Positions 12,771 to 23,772 of a stretch of DNA of 64,000 bases are shown one piece after another (the first letter of the stretch is position 1; every line of letters starts with the position of its first letter). The DNA comes from Bryum argenteum. Its lineage: Eukaryota > Streptophyta > Bryopsida > Bryales > Bryaceae. The notes below the pieces were generated by a model, which did no database searches, was not told where the DNA came from, and saw nothing but the letters and a program-made list of their open reading frames with translations. The DNA lies in the NCBI GenBank assembly GCA_037043015.1, contig CM073321.1, forward strand, positions 31,908,101-31,972,100. Direction: 5' to 3'. Both the position numbers and the translations under genes were made by a program.

Positions 12771-14217
12771 TCAATCATGATTCACAAAATATGTCATACA
12801 AGAGTTATGACTATCAAATCTGTACATAATTACTTCTGTAGCTAATAGAGTTCCACCATACGTGGCAATACGAGATTGGATGAATGCTCGTTGACGCCGA
12901 CGTGTCGAGCTAGAATCATTGTCTTGCATCAATGGACTATTAAGAAGGCGTTGCAGTCTTTTGGGACGCCGGTCCTCAATGCTTGACTTAGGTAGCGAGT
13001 GGCGGCGGTTTTCTGACGAAGGCTTGATTGCTCCCTGTTCCGTAGACTTCGAAGGACATGGTTTTGAACTCTCCAAAACACGATCCTGAACAAAATAAAA
13101 CAACGGCATTTCTTACAAGTGAAGGAGCTAAAAGATACATACGAGCAATAGGTAGCATATGAGTCAAATGTCTAAGAATTCTCTAATGTATTAGAGTGTA
13201 TAGCAGTAGATCTTCAAATAGTTATTCGTTCTTGCAAACACTTAACTCAAGCATTTAATGCACATTGTGGAACAAACCTTCACAAAAGCTTCTTCAGAAA
13301 TATCCACGTCAAAGTCGTATAACATACGGTTCGTAGGCGTACATGTAATTTGAAGAGGAGAACCATTATGATTTATTGTTGGAGGCGACATGGGGGAAGC
13401 CGATTGCAACACCTTTGGAGGTAGTGACTTAGTGACAGGGCCGTTAACTACTCCATCTTCTACTACCATTGTCAAAAAATCCATGGTAGATTGAGCCGTT
13501 TCAGCAGACCGAAATATTCGTCCTCTACTCCGAAGTGAAGGCCCGAAATCCACAGCATTCATCAAAGAATCCAGAGAAGCACGACAATCACCCTGCGTAA
13601 TCTATTTCAACAATTTTTTCAAACAAATCATCAATTATCTAGAGTACATAAAGTTCATGCAAGAGAGGCTTGTCTTACGAAGAACTAAAGATCACATTGT
13701 CTTTGTATTCACAAACTGAAAATTCAGAAACCTATGAAAATTCCTACAAAGCTACTACAGGAGCTTAACATTCTAAGATACGAATTCAAATTAAACCAAA
13801 GGGTCGAAAATTACCCGTCAATAGAATATAAAATAATTGTTCATTCCATTAATGCCTTTTGTAATATCATTATACAGATCTAATGATGTACGATCATCAT
13901 ATATCATGGCACGTCCAAATTGAAACGATGACCGGAACTTGCTAAGGGGACCGTCAAACTGATGGAGCTCTAACGGATACGGCAAAACCTCATCTAACAA
14001 AATAGAATCCTCGTGTGCCCTATTGTCCTTGTGAGATTAAGATGGTAGTAAAAGAACATTTTCTCGCTGATTAAGCACGTGCTTAACCGGACTATCATCT
14101 ATGATGAGCGTATTAGCCTCTGTATAAAAAGCATCAAAGCTATTGAAGAGATGAGCTGACAAGGTCTTAAGAATGATAGACTTCTGAGTTCCCGGTTCCT
14201 TCATGACCAATGGTCGG

Positions 14218-15962
14218 TGTCAGACCTCATTTTTCCGTTTTTGCCCCACGTAAGTCCGGATAGCGGTTAGTTATAGCTAATTAGGAGAAATAAACGCCCA
14301 TATCCTGGCCTACCCGGGTAATGACCGGGTAAGGTTAGCTCGGCTAGGAACCTGCCCACCCAGGAGCATCCTTAGGCTTAGTGGACAGGGTAGGGTAGCA
14401 CTACCTTTTTGAATTTCTTTTGCTTTGTATCTCCTGTTCTCGAGCCAGGATCCCGCCTAGTCGTCGTCCAAATCGGCCCGCAAGCGGACCCGGATAACGC
14501 GTAGCGGCTCTTCGCGGGTTGACTCCTACCCGGGAAAGGGGCCGCCTCAACCGGGTATACCTCAACCGGTGCACGGCTAGCCGGGTATGGCTCGACCGGT
14601 TGAGGCCCGCCGGTTGTCGAAGACCGGGAAGGCGGCGGCCGGGTCGGTAGCCACGAACGGGTCGGGCGGGGACAACCACGGCGGCGTACATGAAGAAGGT
14701 CACAGAAAGGATGGAAGGAGCTCTCCGAGAGATGAGAGGCCTCATCGGGAGATGGCCCGGACTTTTCCCGGGAGGCACCTCCCCTTGCGCTTGTAGAGAT
14801 ACCCGCACCTGTGGCAACCCCGGCGAGCGATCGGGATGCACCGGCCGAGGATAGGGTTAGATTTTAGTGCCTTTATGGCGAGTAGGAGAATGACGGCGTT
14901 AGGCTCGACAAAGGCCGGATTTAGAAAGATTCCCTCAGCGCAGATTTTATCCTCTTCTCGGGATGCCAGGGAGGATCTCACTACTTAGCCGAGGGAAGGA
15001 TACTCCTCGGGGTCTTTTTGTGACTTTGCAATACCCTAATCCAAAGTGCAAGCACGCCTCTTTCTCATCTCCCTCGTGTGTGTGCGTGTGTGTCGATTGT
15101 GTGTCCTTCTCCTTTTCCCCTTCTTGTCTCATTGGGTCGGGGTGGTTGCGAGTTCAAGAAGACCCTTGCTATCCGGGCAAGAGAGAGCGGTTCCGTCCTT
15201 GAACGGAGAGTAGTACGGGAGGTAGAGAAGGCGACGGGGAGGAGTGCGGCTAGCGAACGGCACTTGCCACTTATGGTGCGATCCGGTCTGTCCGTGTAGC
15301 GTCTCGGGATTACAGCTCGGAAGGGATTCCGGTCGCTTAACCGACTCCCGAGAACACCATCGGTTGAGTCCCCCCGATCTGCTGCCAAGTCCGGATAGGC
15401 GAATTGGCCGTAGGTGATAGCGGTGAACTCCGGGCCGCCGCACCACCCCAGATCCGATACCCGGGATCTACTAACCCGGGTAGTGAGTTGTGATAACCGG
15501 ACCATAGGAGAACCAGATACCAACCTTTGTGACATGCGCGTGGGTGTAGAGTCCGGGCGTAGAGGGAGGTATAAGGGAAGTTCCTAACAGGGTAAGGAGA
15601 GAGAGAGAGTCTCGGTGACCTTTCCGGTCACGTTAATCAACGGGAAAAGTGGTCTAATCCCCCCACTTATCTAAACGCGGGAAAACCCCTCTGAGGTGAA
15701 TACAGAGGCTAAACTAAACCACAAAGACTAAACCCCCCTCTCTTCTCCTGTCCGGGCAGCTTTTTCCAGGACAGGATACAGGGTACGGGGGTGATAGGAC
15801 AGTACCCGGATAGCACAAATCCGGGTTAGCTAACTGGTGGAAATTGTGTTCTTGCACTTCACAGGATCTCCGTGGAACGAATACTTGGGTTCTTGTTTGG
15901 GAAACCTCTTTTACCACGAAAAAGGGTTATCCGGGCACGAATCGGGAAAGCACGTTACGACA
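14218..15962 (+). repeat. 5' LTR
   Basis: Starts 'tgtcagacct' and ends 'acgttacgaca', immediately followed by the primer binding site. It aligns end to end with 22026-23772. The first 220 bp and the last 430 bp are nearly identical between the LTRs, while about 14440-15500 contains many 1-3-nt differences. Frames inside it are not genes. Confidence 0.92.
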
Positions 15963-15972
15963 CGATTACTTT

Positions 15973-15990
15973 TGGCGCCGCTGCCGGGGA
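15973..15990 (+). other. primer binding site
   Basis: TGGCGCCGCTGCCGGGGA lies 10 nt after the 5' LTR. This is the form of PBS seen in Athila-type elements, generally taken to pair with the 3' end of tRNA-Asp. The match to a tRNA of this organism cannot be checked here. Confidence 0.75.
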
Positions 15991-16127
15991 TCCTAAAGCT
16001 GCAAGTTCGACGTTTCTGCCAGGAGAGAAGGAGATTCATGCTGGAGGTTCTGGTGACAAGATCAAAGCTCACTCACATCGTATTGCAAGTCTAGAAGCCG
16101 CCGGAGGTATACCCGGTGTACTGCTTC

Positions 16128-17777
16128 ATGACTCGAGCGCAGACGGGTGAGCCAAGTGGAAGTCGAGTTACCCGGGCATCCAGGAGAAGGGCTTCAGCCG
16201 AGATCGAGCAGCTCGCACAAGCTCGCGAATTTGCTTACGAGGAGGAGGAGATCCACTACGCATCCCCTCCTGAGGAGGTAGTCGTCCCGGTTACAGTAGG
16301 GGTGGTCCCAGTACCAGCACCCCCATCCGAGAGCGACGCACCTAGTTCCCCTCCGGGAAGCGAAGGGCCGCCCAGCCCGGGCCGCGTTAACCCAGATCCC
16401 ATGGACCCCAACCCTGTCCTTCCACTCCGTCGCGCACCACTCACCCGGCTGAAATATAGCCGCTTCGCAGGTGATGGTGGCAAGGACGTGGACGATTGGG
16501 TCGAGGAGTTCGTGGCCACCGCCGATGCTAACCTGGAAGATCCGGAGTCCAGACTCCGTGTCTTTTCCGGGTTGCTGAAAGGTGAAGCGTTGAAGTGGTA
16601 CAACGATGTACCCGCGGATGTGAAGGCCAACTGGGATCAGCTGAGGATAGCCTTCCTTCATGCTTTCCGGGAAGCCGGAGGAGAAGCACGGGCCCTGATG
16701 CAACTCGGGAAAGTTCGGAAGCGCGAGTACGAGTCCGTCCGGAAGTACGGGCAGAGGGTGAAAGCCCTCATGAACAAGGTAGCCTTCGACATCGCCCCGA
16801 TGGTGGCGGTCCAGTGGTACGTGGGCGGGCTACCGGAGGATATGTCCTTCCAGATCCGGAGGAGCAAACCGAAGACACTCCGGGAGGCTATGGACGCTGC
16901 CCTGGACTACGAGGACTCCGCTCAAGCCCTCCGTAGTAGCCGCAGGAAGGGGAAGGATAAGAAAAAGGATAAGGGTAAGAAGAAGAAGGACACCGACTCG
17001 GACAGTTCCGCGGGTAGCGACGACCAGGAGTCGAACGACCCGGATAGCTCGGAGAGCGAGGAGGAGGCCAAACCGGAGAAGGCAAAGAGTTCCAAGAAGT
17101 CTAGTTCCGCCACGGTCAAGGTGAAGGTTGAGAAGGAAGATGGTCTCAAGAAAGTCCTGGCGGAGCTCGAAGCTATCAAGGTGAACATGGCCGAACTCCA
17201 GAGTGGCCGCAAAAATCCTCCGACGCAGAGAGCTAATGTGTGGTGCTCCAAGTGCAAGGAGTACGGGCACAACCCCACGGAGTGCCCCAACACGTCCACC
17301 AGGAGGTCCTCGAAGTGGACTGACCCCCAGACCGGGGTCAGATACGTGCTGGCTGACGAGGAGGAGGAACCGGAAGAGGAGGAGGTGGTTACCCTGTACC
17401 AGGTTCACGCAGGGTATGGGCGCGGCCGAGGTGTCACCCCGCGTTCCGGAGGCAGGTCGTACCCAGCCGCCCCAGGAAGGAGTCTACCCGGACAGCCATC
17501 CGGGCAGCCCCTCACTGGCACTTACCTGGATTATGTCATCTGCTACCGATGCGGGAGGAGAGGGCATTATGCCAGCGGCTGTGATGTACCCGACGTCGAG
17601 CCCGGTGCACCGAAGAACCTACCTTGCCAGGGTTGCCATGAGTACGGACATAACCTCGAGGGTTGTCCGAAGAAGCCGCCTCCGAAGGTCATCTACAAGT
17701 CGGTGCAAACCCCTCCCCGTTCTCAGTCCGGCCTCAACTATGGTTCCACTGCCGGCATAGAGAACCCGGATAAATGA
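16128..17777 (+). CDS. Gag polyprotein (capsid and nucleocapsid), retrotransposon
   Basis: Capsid/nucleocapsid precursor of the Ty3/gypsy element, about 549 aa from the ATG at 16128 (the frame is open slightly upstream from a GTG). A Pro-rich N-terminus is followed by a retrotransposon-gag domain (RLRVFSGLLKGEALKWY, then QLGKVRKREYESVRKYGQRV), a Lys/Ser/Asp-rich linker, and three CCHC zinc knuckles: CSKCKEYGHNPTEC, CYRCGRRGHYASGC and CQGCHEYGHNLEGC. It ends at TGA 17775-17777 and the protease continues in the same frame, so expression of pro would need readthrough of that stop, or the stop is a mutation. The reading frame is otherwise undamaged. Confidence 0.9.
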   Translation: MTRAQTGEPSGSRVTRASRRRASAEIEQLAQAREFAYEEEEIHYASPPEEVVVPVTVGVVPVPAPPSESDAPSSPPGSEGPPSPGRVNPDPMDPNPVLPLRRAPLTRLKYSRFAGDGGKDVDDWVEEFVATADANLEDPESRLRVFSGLLKGEALKWYNDVPADVKANWDQLRIAFLHAFREAGGEARALMQLGKVRKREYESVRKYGQRVKALMNKVAFDIAPMVAVQWYVGGLPEDMSFQIRRSKPKTLREAMDAALDYEDSAQALRSSRRKGKDKKKDKGKKKKDTDSDSSAGSDDQESNDPDSSESEEEAKPEKAKSSKKSSSATVKVKVEKEDGLKKVLAELEAIKVNMAELQSGRKNPPTQRANVWCSKCKEYGHNPTECPNTSTRRSSKWTDPQTGVRYVLADEEEEPEEEEVVTLYQVHAGYGRGRGVTPRSGGRSYPAAPGRSLPGQPSGQPLTGTYLDYVICYRCGRRGHYASGCDVPDVEPGAPKNLPCQGCHEYGHNLEGCPKKPPPKVIYKSVQTPPRSQSGLNYGSTAGIENPDK

Positions 17778-18935
17778 GGGTGCGAGGTGGAACTACTCGA
17801 TGGACAGGAGACGGCAGTTAACAAGGTCTCCACGCGTAGTTCCACCCAGGGGAGGAGCAACACAGGCTCGAGGCGACAGAAGAAGGCGATCCGGGAGGCC
17901 AACCGGAAAGCCCGAGAAGATGAAGAACCCGGGCAGGAAGAGGAAGACGAAGAGCCTACCCGGGTAGACCTACCGGCACCACCCCTAGCAGACGCAGAAA
18001 AAGGGGTGGAACCCACCAAGCTCGATCGTGACATCAGCGACGAGGTCAGGGCGGACCTTGCCGCAACTCGGGCAGATCCTGACCGCAGGGTTGTCCATTT
18101 CCAGGACAACCCTGTCGTGATCAAACCCGGACCCCAAGTGCGGGTCGACGAGTACGATATCCTGCAAGATATCAAGGACACGCAGGCCAATGTGACCATC
18201 GGGCAGCTTCTCCACGATAACGCCAATTACCAGAAGACTGTCCGGGAAGCCTGGATTCAACGCCGGAAGAAGAGATACAAGCTTCCTTCGGTAGCATTAA
18301 ACTTTGCACAAGTGGAGGATTTCGGTGCACCCGAGCTACAGGTGGAAGTTGATGGCTGCATCATCCCCGATGTCCCAGTAGATGGTGGATCCGGCGTAAA
18401 CCTGATGTTGGAGGACACGGCTCACAACCTCGGATACACTACCCTGGAAACAACCCAGTTGGTCCTTCGCATGGCTGACCAATCCCGGGTAGCCCCGGTG
18501 GGAAGGCTTTCCAGGGTTCCCACCATCATAGGGGGAGTTACTTACCCCCTGAACTTTGTCATTATCCGGGTAGCAACCGGGCGACCTTTCCGGATGCTTC
18601 TGGGTCGGCCCTGGCTCTACATGGCCCGGGTAATAGTGGACTGGGGCGAGAAAGAATTCCGGGTCGGAAAGAGGCCAACCCTCATCATCCCCTGGATGCA
18701 TTCCGCCCACGAAGGCGAGACATACGAATCCGACGGCTACACCACGGAGTGGTCGGACACGGAGAGTCCCAATACACAGGCCAGCTACCTGGTGAGCGAA
18801 TTCTCCGGGTTGGTAGAGCAGGACTTCGAATTCCCGGATTCCGTGACGGAGGAAGGACGGGAATCGGTGTGCGCGGATAGGAAGTCGAGGGAAAACCGGA
18901 GATGGATGACAGGTCCCTTGGAGAATCGTGCGTAG
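17778..18935 (+). CDS. retrotransposon aspartic protease region
   Basis: It continues in the gag frame straight after the TGA at 17775-17777. The first half is charged and low in complexity. The protease domain carries the active-site motif as VDGGSGVNLM (Asp codon at 18381), the D-G-G-S form common in plant Ty3/gypsy proteases, followed by 'VGRLSRVPTIIGG' and 'LLGRPWL' (equivalent of the flap and ILGxD regions). It ends at TAG 18933-18935. The reverse-transcriptase frame, shifted by -1, is open from 18902 and overlaps it by 34 nt. I find no canonical X XXY YYZ slippery heptamer in the zero frame at the overlap. Confidence 0.85.
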   Translation, partial: GCEVELLDGQETAVNKVSTRSSTQGRSNTGSRRQKKAIREANRKAREDEEPGQEEEDEEPTRVDLPAPPLADAEKGVEPTKLDRDISDEVRADLAATRADPDRRVVHFQDNPVVIKPGPQVRVDEYDILQDIKDTQANVTIGQLLHDNANYQKTVREAWIQRRKKRYKLPSVALNFAQVEDFGAPELQVEVDGCIIPDVPVDGGSGVNLMLEDTAHNLGYTTLETTQLVLRMADQSRVAPVGRLSRVPTIIGGVTYPLNFVIIRVATGRPFRMLLGRPWLYMARVIVDWGEKEFRVGKRPTLIIPWMHSAHEGETYESDGYTTEWSDTESPNTQASYLVSEFSGLVEQDFEFPDSVTEEGRESVCADRKSRENRRWMTGPLENRA

Positions 18936-20686
18936 CCCTATCCGAGAAGTGGATACGTAAGCAGCTCGCCGACCCCGCTGGACAACCCCAGCCGACTCAC
19001 GGGGAGGTTATCCCCGGGAAACCAGGAATAACCCCGGAAGAGGCCGAACCCGAGCGGATCAAAGGTGTCGTCTCACCTAAGGATTTCGAGGAGGTCGAGG
19101 TTGGCCCCGGGAAGAAGTTTTTTTTGGGGAAGACCTTGACTACCCGGGAAAAGAGCGAGTACAGCACCCTGCTGACCGGGTTTGCCGATGTGTTCGCATG
19201 GGCACCCACAGACCTCCGAGGTATTCCTCCGCAGCTAGGAGAGCACCAAATCGATCTGGTGAAAGGAGCTAGCCCGGTTCGCCAGCGACAGTACCGGCTT
19301 AACCCGAAATACTCCCTGATGGTGAAGGAGGAGATTGACCGGCTACTGGAGGCCGGATTCATCTACCCGGTTAACAACACGGAGTGGGTATCCCCGATTG
19401 TGGTGGTACCAAAGAAGACGGGAGCGGTCGGGAAGGTGAAGATCCGGGTTTGCCAGGACTTCCGTAAGCTCAACGCCGCCACTAAGAAGGACTACTTCCC
19501 GCTCCCGTTTACCGATATTATCCTAGATCATGTGGCCGGGCAGGAGCTTTACAGCTTCCTGGACGGGTTCTCCGGGTACAACCAGGTCTCCATCCGAGAA
19601 AGTGACCAGCTCAAAACCACTTTCACTACGGAATGGGGGACCTACGCTTTTAACCGGATGCCGTTCGGGTTGTGTAACGCCCCGGGCACTTTCCAGCGGC
19701 TCATGATGGATATCTTCAAGGACTTTCTTCGGCATTTCCTAGAAGTATTCATTGATGATTTCGCAGTGTTCGGAAAGCGGGAGAATCACCTGGAGCACTT
19801 GCGGAAGACATTCCAGCCGATGTAGGGAGACCAGCCTCAAGCTCCATCCCGGGAAGTGTTTTTTCGGAATGGAGACCGGATTACTGCTCGGGCATGTGGT
19901 GAGCCGGAGAGGGCTGCAGTGGACACGGACAAGGTCAGCGCTATCCTGACACTAGCACCACCGCGGACGGTGAAGGAGGTTCGCGGATTCCTGGGTTGCG
20001 TCGGATATTATAGGCGCTTCATCGATGGATACGCTAGGAAAGCTGCCCCGTTAACGGCCCTGCTGAAAAAGGACGAGCCCTTCCTGTGGAGACCGGAGAG
20101 GCGCGCTGCCGCCTTTGAGGACCTGAAGCAGCAGCTAACCCGGGCACCTATCCTAGCACCCCCGGTCTGGACCCGGGAATTCCATGTTACCCTCGACGCC
20201 TCGGGGTGGTGCCTAGGAGCCATCCTGTGGCACCCGGATGAGCAGAAGCGGGAGAGGCCTATCTACTACGCCAGCCGACAGATGAGTTCAGCGGAAAAAG
20301 AAACTACACCACCACCGAACGCGAGGCCCCGGGTCGTAGTCTATGCCCGCAAGAAGTTTCGGCACTATCTACTCGGATATCGAGTGGTCTTCCATACGGA
20401 TCACGATTCGCTCAAGTATCTGGTGAATAAGCCGGACCTTTCCGGACGGATAGCCCGGTGGATTCTCGTGTTACAGGAGTTTACCTACGAGGTGGTTGTT
20501 AAACCGGGTAGGGCAAATGCCAATGCCGATTACTTATCCAGGATGCGAGGCGAGCCGGCCCTGGAAGACATTTCCTCCCCTGTCCCGACGAATTCCCGGA
20601 TAGCCAGGATAAGCCGGACATTGCGGTACTACGGGTGGAAGGCGAGGCCCTTTCCGAATTCCAGGAGATCCGAGATTACCTCCTGA
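18902..20686 (+). pseudogene. reverse transcriptase and RNase H, retrotransposon, frame-disrupted
   Basis: RT palm and fingers are clear: PIVVVPKKTG, KIRVCQDFRKLNAAT, SFLDGFSGYNQV, RMPFGLCNAPGTFQRLM and the catalytic box FIDDFAVFG (Asp-Asp near 19751-19756). The frame stops at 19823. The short connecting part lies in another frame (about 19815-19918) and then returns to the first, so two compensating indels are present. RNase H follows ([39 protein letters not shown]). The RNase H frame runs out near 20686 and the integrase continues in a third frame. Several breaks lie beside homopolymers. Confidence 0.88.
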
Positions 20687-21968
20687 CCCAACTTTATCCC
20701 GCAGGCATGAACCGGGAAGAGAAGAGCGTCTTCCAACACCGAGTGGCACCCTACACCTTGATCAACGGAGTCCTGTTCCGGATGGGAGCCGATGACAGGC
20801 TGCGCCGGTGTTTGGAACCCGGAGAGCGGAGACAGGTGATGGAGGCCTTACATGCGGGGGATTCAGGAGGGCACCTAGCCGCCATGAGTACGGTTAACCG
20901 TATTAAGAGTGCGGGGTATTGGTGGCCCTTCGTAATCCGGGATGTCCGGCAGTACGTCCAACGCTGCGACCAATGCCAGCGGACAGGACAACCGGGTTTC
21001 AGGAACCACCGCCCCTTACCCCGATTTTTTCCCCGGCCCCTTTTGTCAAATGGGGGATCGACATTGTAGGTCCGATCGCCCCCATTACCAAAAACCGGAA
21101 GCGTTACATCATACTCGCGACCGATTACGCCACGAAGTGGGTGGAAGCCAGGGCAACCCGCGGAAATGATGCCAGGACGGCAGCGTCCTTCCTGTTCGAG
21201 GAGATCATGATGAGGTTCGGCCATCCCCTGGAACTGGTCAGTGACCGGGGAGCGCACTTCATCAATGATGTCATCGAGGACATCACCACCAAGTATGCGA
21301 TCCGACACCGCAAGACAACCCCGTACAATCCCAAGGCCAACGGTCAGACAGAGCGGTCAAATGGCACCATCGGCAAAATGTTAAACAAGATGGTGTCCGC
21401 CCATAAGACCGACTGGGATAGGAAGCTTGCCTCCGCAGTTCACGCGTACAACACGGCGGAGAAAACAACCACCGGGAAGACCCCGTACTTCATGGTCTTC
21501 GGCCAGGAGGCCATTCACGGAGTTGAGCTCGCAGTAGAGACTCACCGGGTTATGGCTATGAGGCTCGGAGAAGAGGGAGACGGCAAACCGGAGAGGTTAC
21601 AAGCCATCGACGCCTTGGAGGAGGGCCGAGCAGAAGGTATGAGCAGAAACGGGGCAGTGCAGGAAGACCGGAAGGAGAAGTATGACGGGAGACTTCCAGG
21701 GGACCACGGAATCCGCGAAGGCGAGCTAGTACTCTTGTACGACAGCCGCCATCAAAACTTTCCGGGTAAGCTACACACCCGCTGGATGGGCCCTTACCGG
21801 GTAGCCCAAGTGTTTCCCAACGGATCCCTCCAGTTGGAGGATTTACAGGGTAACCGCATGGATACGCGCGTGAATGGGTCGAGGGTGAAACAGTACCACC
21901 CGGAGGAGTTAACAGATGAGGAGGTTCCGTCAGAGGAGGACGAACCCCCACAGCACGAGTCCGAGTAA
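20635..21968 (+). pseudogene. retrotransposon integrase, frame-disrupted
   Basis: The HHCC zinc-binding domain (HAGDSGGHLAAMSTVNRI ... CDQCQRTG) sits in the frame of 20635-21069. The catalytic core is in the frame of 20919-21968: D in WGIDIVGP, D in SDRGAHF (codon 21243) and E in NGQTERSNG, giving the DDE triad. The switch between the two frames falls at a run of T and C (about 21026-21045). The C-terminal part contains the GPY-like 'WMGPYRV'. No chromodomain follows; the protein ends in an acidic tail at TAA 21966-21968. Confidence 0.88.
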
Positions 21969-22013
21969 CCGCGGTTACGGGGGGCTGAGAGTTCGCGAGG
22001 ACGCTCACAGATG

Positions 22014-22022
22014 AAAAAGGGG
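22014..22022 (+). other. polypurine tract
   Basis: AAAAAGGGG ends three bases before the 3' LTR, the expected place for plus-strand priming. Confidence 0.8.
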
Positions 22023-22025
22023 TAA

Positions 22026-23772
22026 TGTCAAACCTCATTTTTTCGTTTTTGCCCCACGTAAGTCCGGATAGCGGTTAGTTATAGCTAATTAGGAGAAATA
22101 AACGCCCTTATCCTGGCCTACCCGGGTAATGACCGGGTAAGGTTAGCTCGGCTAGGAACCTGCCCACCCAGGAGCATCCTTAGGCTTAGTGGACAGGGTA
22201 GGGTAGCACTACCTTTTTGAATTTTCTTTTGCTTTGTATCTCCTGTTCTCGAGCCAGGATCCTGCCTAGTCGTATCCAGTCGGCCCGCTGCGGACCCGGA
22301 TAACGCGTAGCGGCTCTTCGCGGGTTGACTCCTACCCGGGAAAGGGCTGCCTCAACCGGGTATACCTCAACCGGGTATGGCCAGCCGGGTATGGCTCGAC
22401 CGGTTGAGGCCCGGCCGGTTGTCGAAGACCGGGGAAGGCAGCGGCCGGGTCGGTAGCCACGAACGGGTCGGGCGGGGACAACCCTGGCGGCGGCGTACAT
22501 GAAGAAGGCTGCAGAAAGGATGGAAGGAGCTCTCCAGGAGATGAGAGGCCTCATCGGGGAGATGGCCCGGACTTTTCCCGGGGAGGCACCTCCCCTTGCA
22601 GTTGTAGAGGATACCCGCACCCAGGGCAACCCCGAAGCGACTGGCGGATGCACCTGGCCGAGGATAGGGTTAGATTTTAGTGCCTTTATGGCGAGTAGGA
22701 GAATGACGGCGTTAGACTGACAAAGGCCGGATTTAGAAAGATTCCCTGGCGCAGGATTTTGTCCTCTTCTGGGATGCCAGGGAGGATCTGCTACTTAGCC
22801 GAGGGAAGGATACTCCCTCGGGGTCTTTTTGTGACTTTGCAATACCCTAATCCAGTGCAAGCACGCCTCTTTCTCATCTCCCTCGTGTGTGTGCGTGTGT
22901 GTCTGATTGTGTGTCCTTCTCCTTTTCCTGTCTTGTCTGCTGGGTCGGGGTGGTTGCAGAGTTCAGAAGACCCTTGCTATCCGGGCAAGAGAGAGCGGTT
23001 CCGTCCTTGAACGGAGAGTAGTACGGGAGGTAGAGAAGCTGACAGGGGAGGAGTGCGGCTAGCGAACGGCACTTGCCACTTATGGTGCAGTCCGGTCTGT
23101 CCGTGTAGCGTCTGGGATTACAGCGGCTCGGAAGGGATTCCGGTCGCTTAACCGACTCCCGAGAACACCATCGGTTGAGTCCCCCTGATCTGGCCAAGTC
23201 CGGATAGGCGGAGACTGGCCGTAGGTGATAGCGGTGAACTCCGGGCGCCGCACCACCCCTGATCCGAGAACCCGGGATCTACTAACCCGGGTAGTGAGTT
23301 GTGATAACCGGACCATAGGAGAACCAGATACCAACCTTTGTGACATGCGCGTGGGTGTAGAGTCCGGGCGTAGAGGGAGGTATAAGGGAAGTTCCTAACA
23401 GGGTAAGGAGAGAGAGAGAGTCTCGGTGACCTTTCCGGTCACGTTAATCAACGGGAAAAGTGGTCTAATCCCCCACTTATCTAAACGCGGGAAAACCCCT
23501 CTGAGGTGAATACAGAGGCTAAACTAAACCACAAAGACTAAACCCCCCTCTCTTCTCCTGTCCGGGCAGCTTTTTCCAGGACAGGATACAGGGTACGGGG
23601 GTGATAGGACAGTACCCGGATAGCACAAATCCGGGTTAGCTAACTGGTGGAAATTGTGTTCTTGCACTTCACAGGATCTCCGTGGAACGAATACTTGGGT
23701 TCTTGTTTGGGAAACCTCTTTTACCACGAAAAAGGGTTATCCGGGCACGAATCGGGAAAGCACGTTACGACA
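22026..23772 (+). repeat. 3' LTR
   Basis: Starts 'tgtcaaacct' and ends 'acgttacgaca'; the target duplication GTCGG follows at 23773. It is about 1747 bp long and aligns over its whole length to 14218-15962. Confidence 0.92.

Noticed and set aside
14401-15917. Frames inside the 5' LTR, and their counterparts in the 3' LTR
   Set aside because: LTR regulatory DNA; the frames are not preserved between the two LTRs and encode nothing recognisable.
18880-18935. Canonical -1 slippery heptamer at the pro-pol overlap
   Set aside because: The 'gggaaaa' string at 18889-18895 is not in the required phase with the protease codons.
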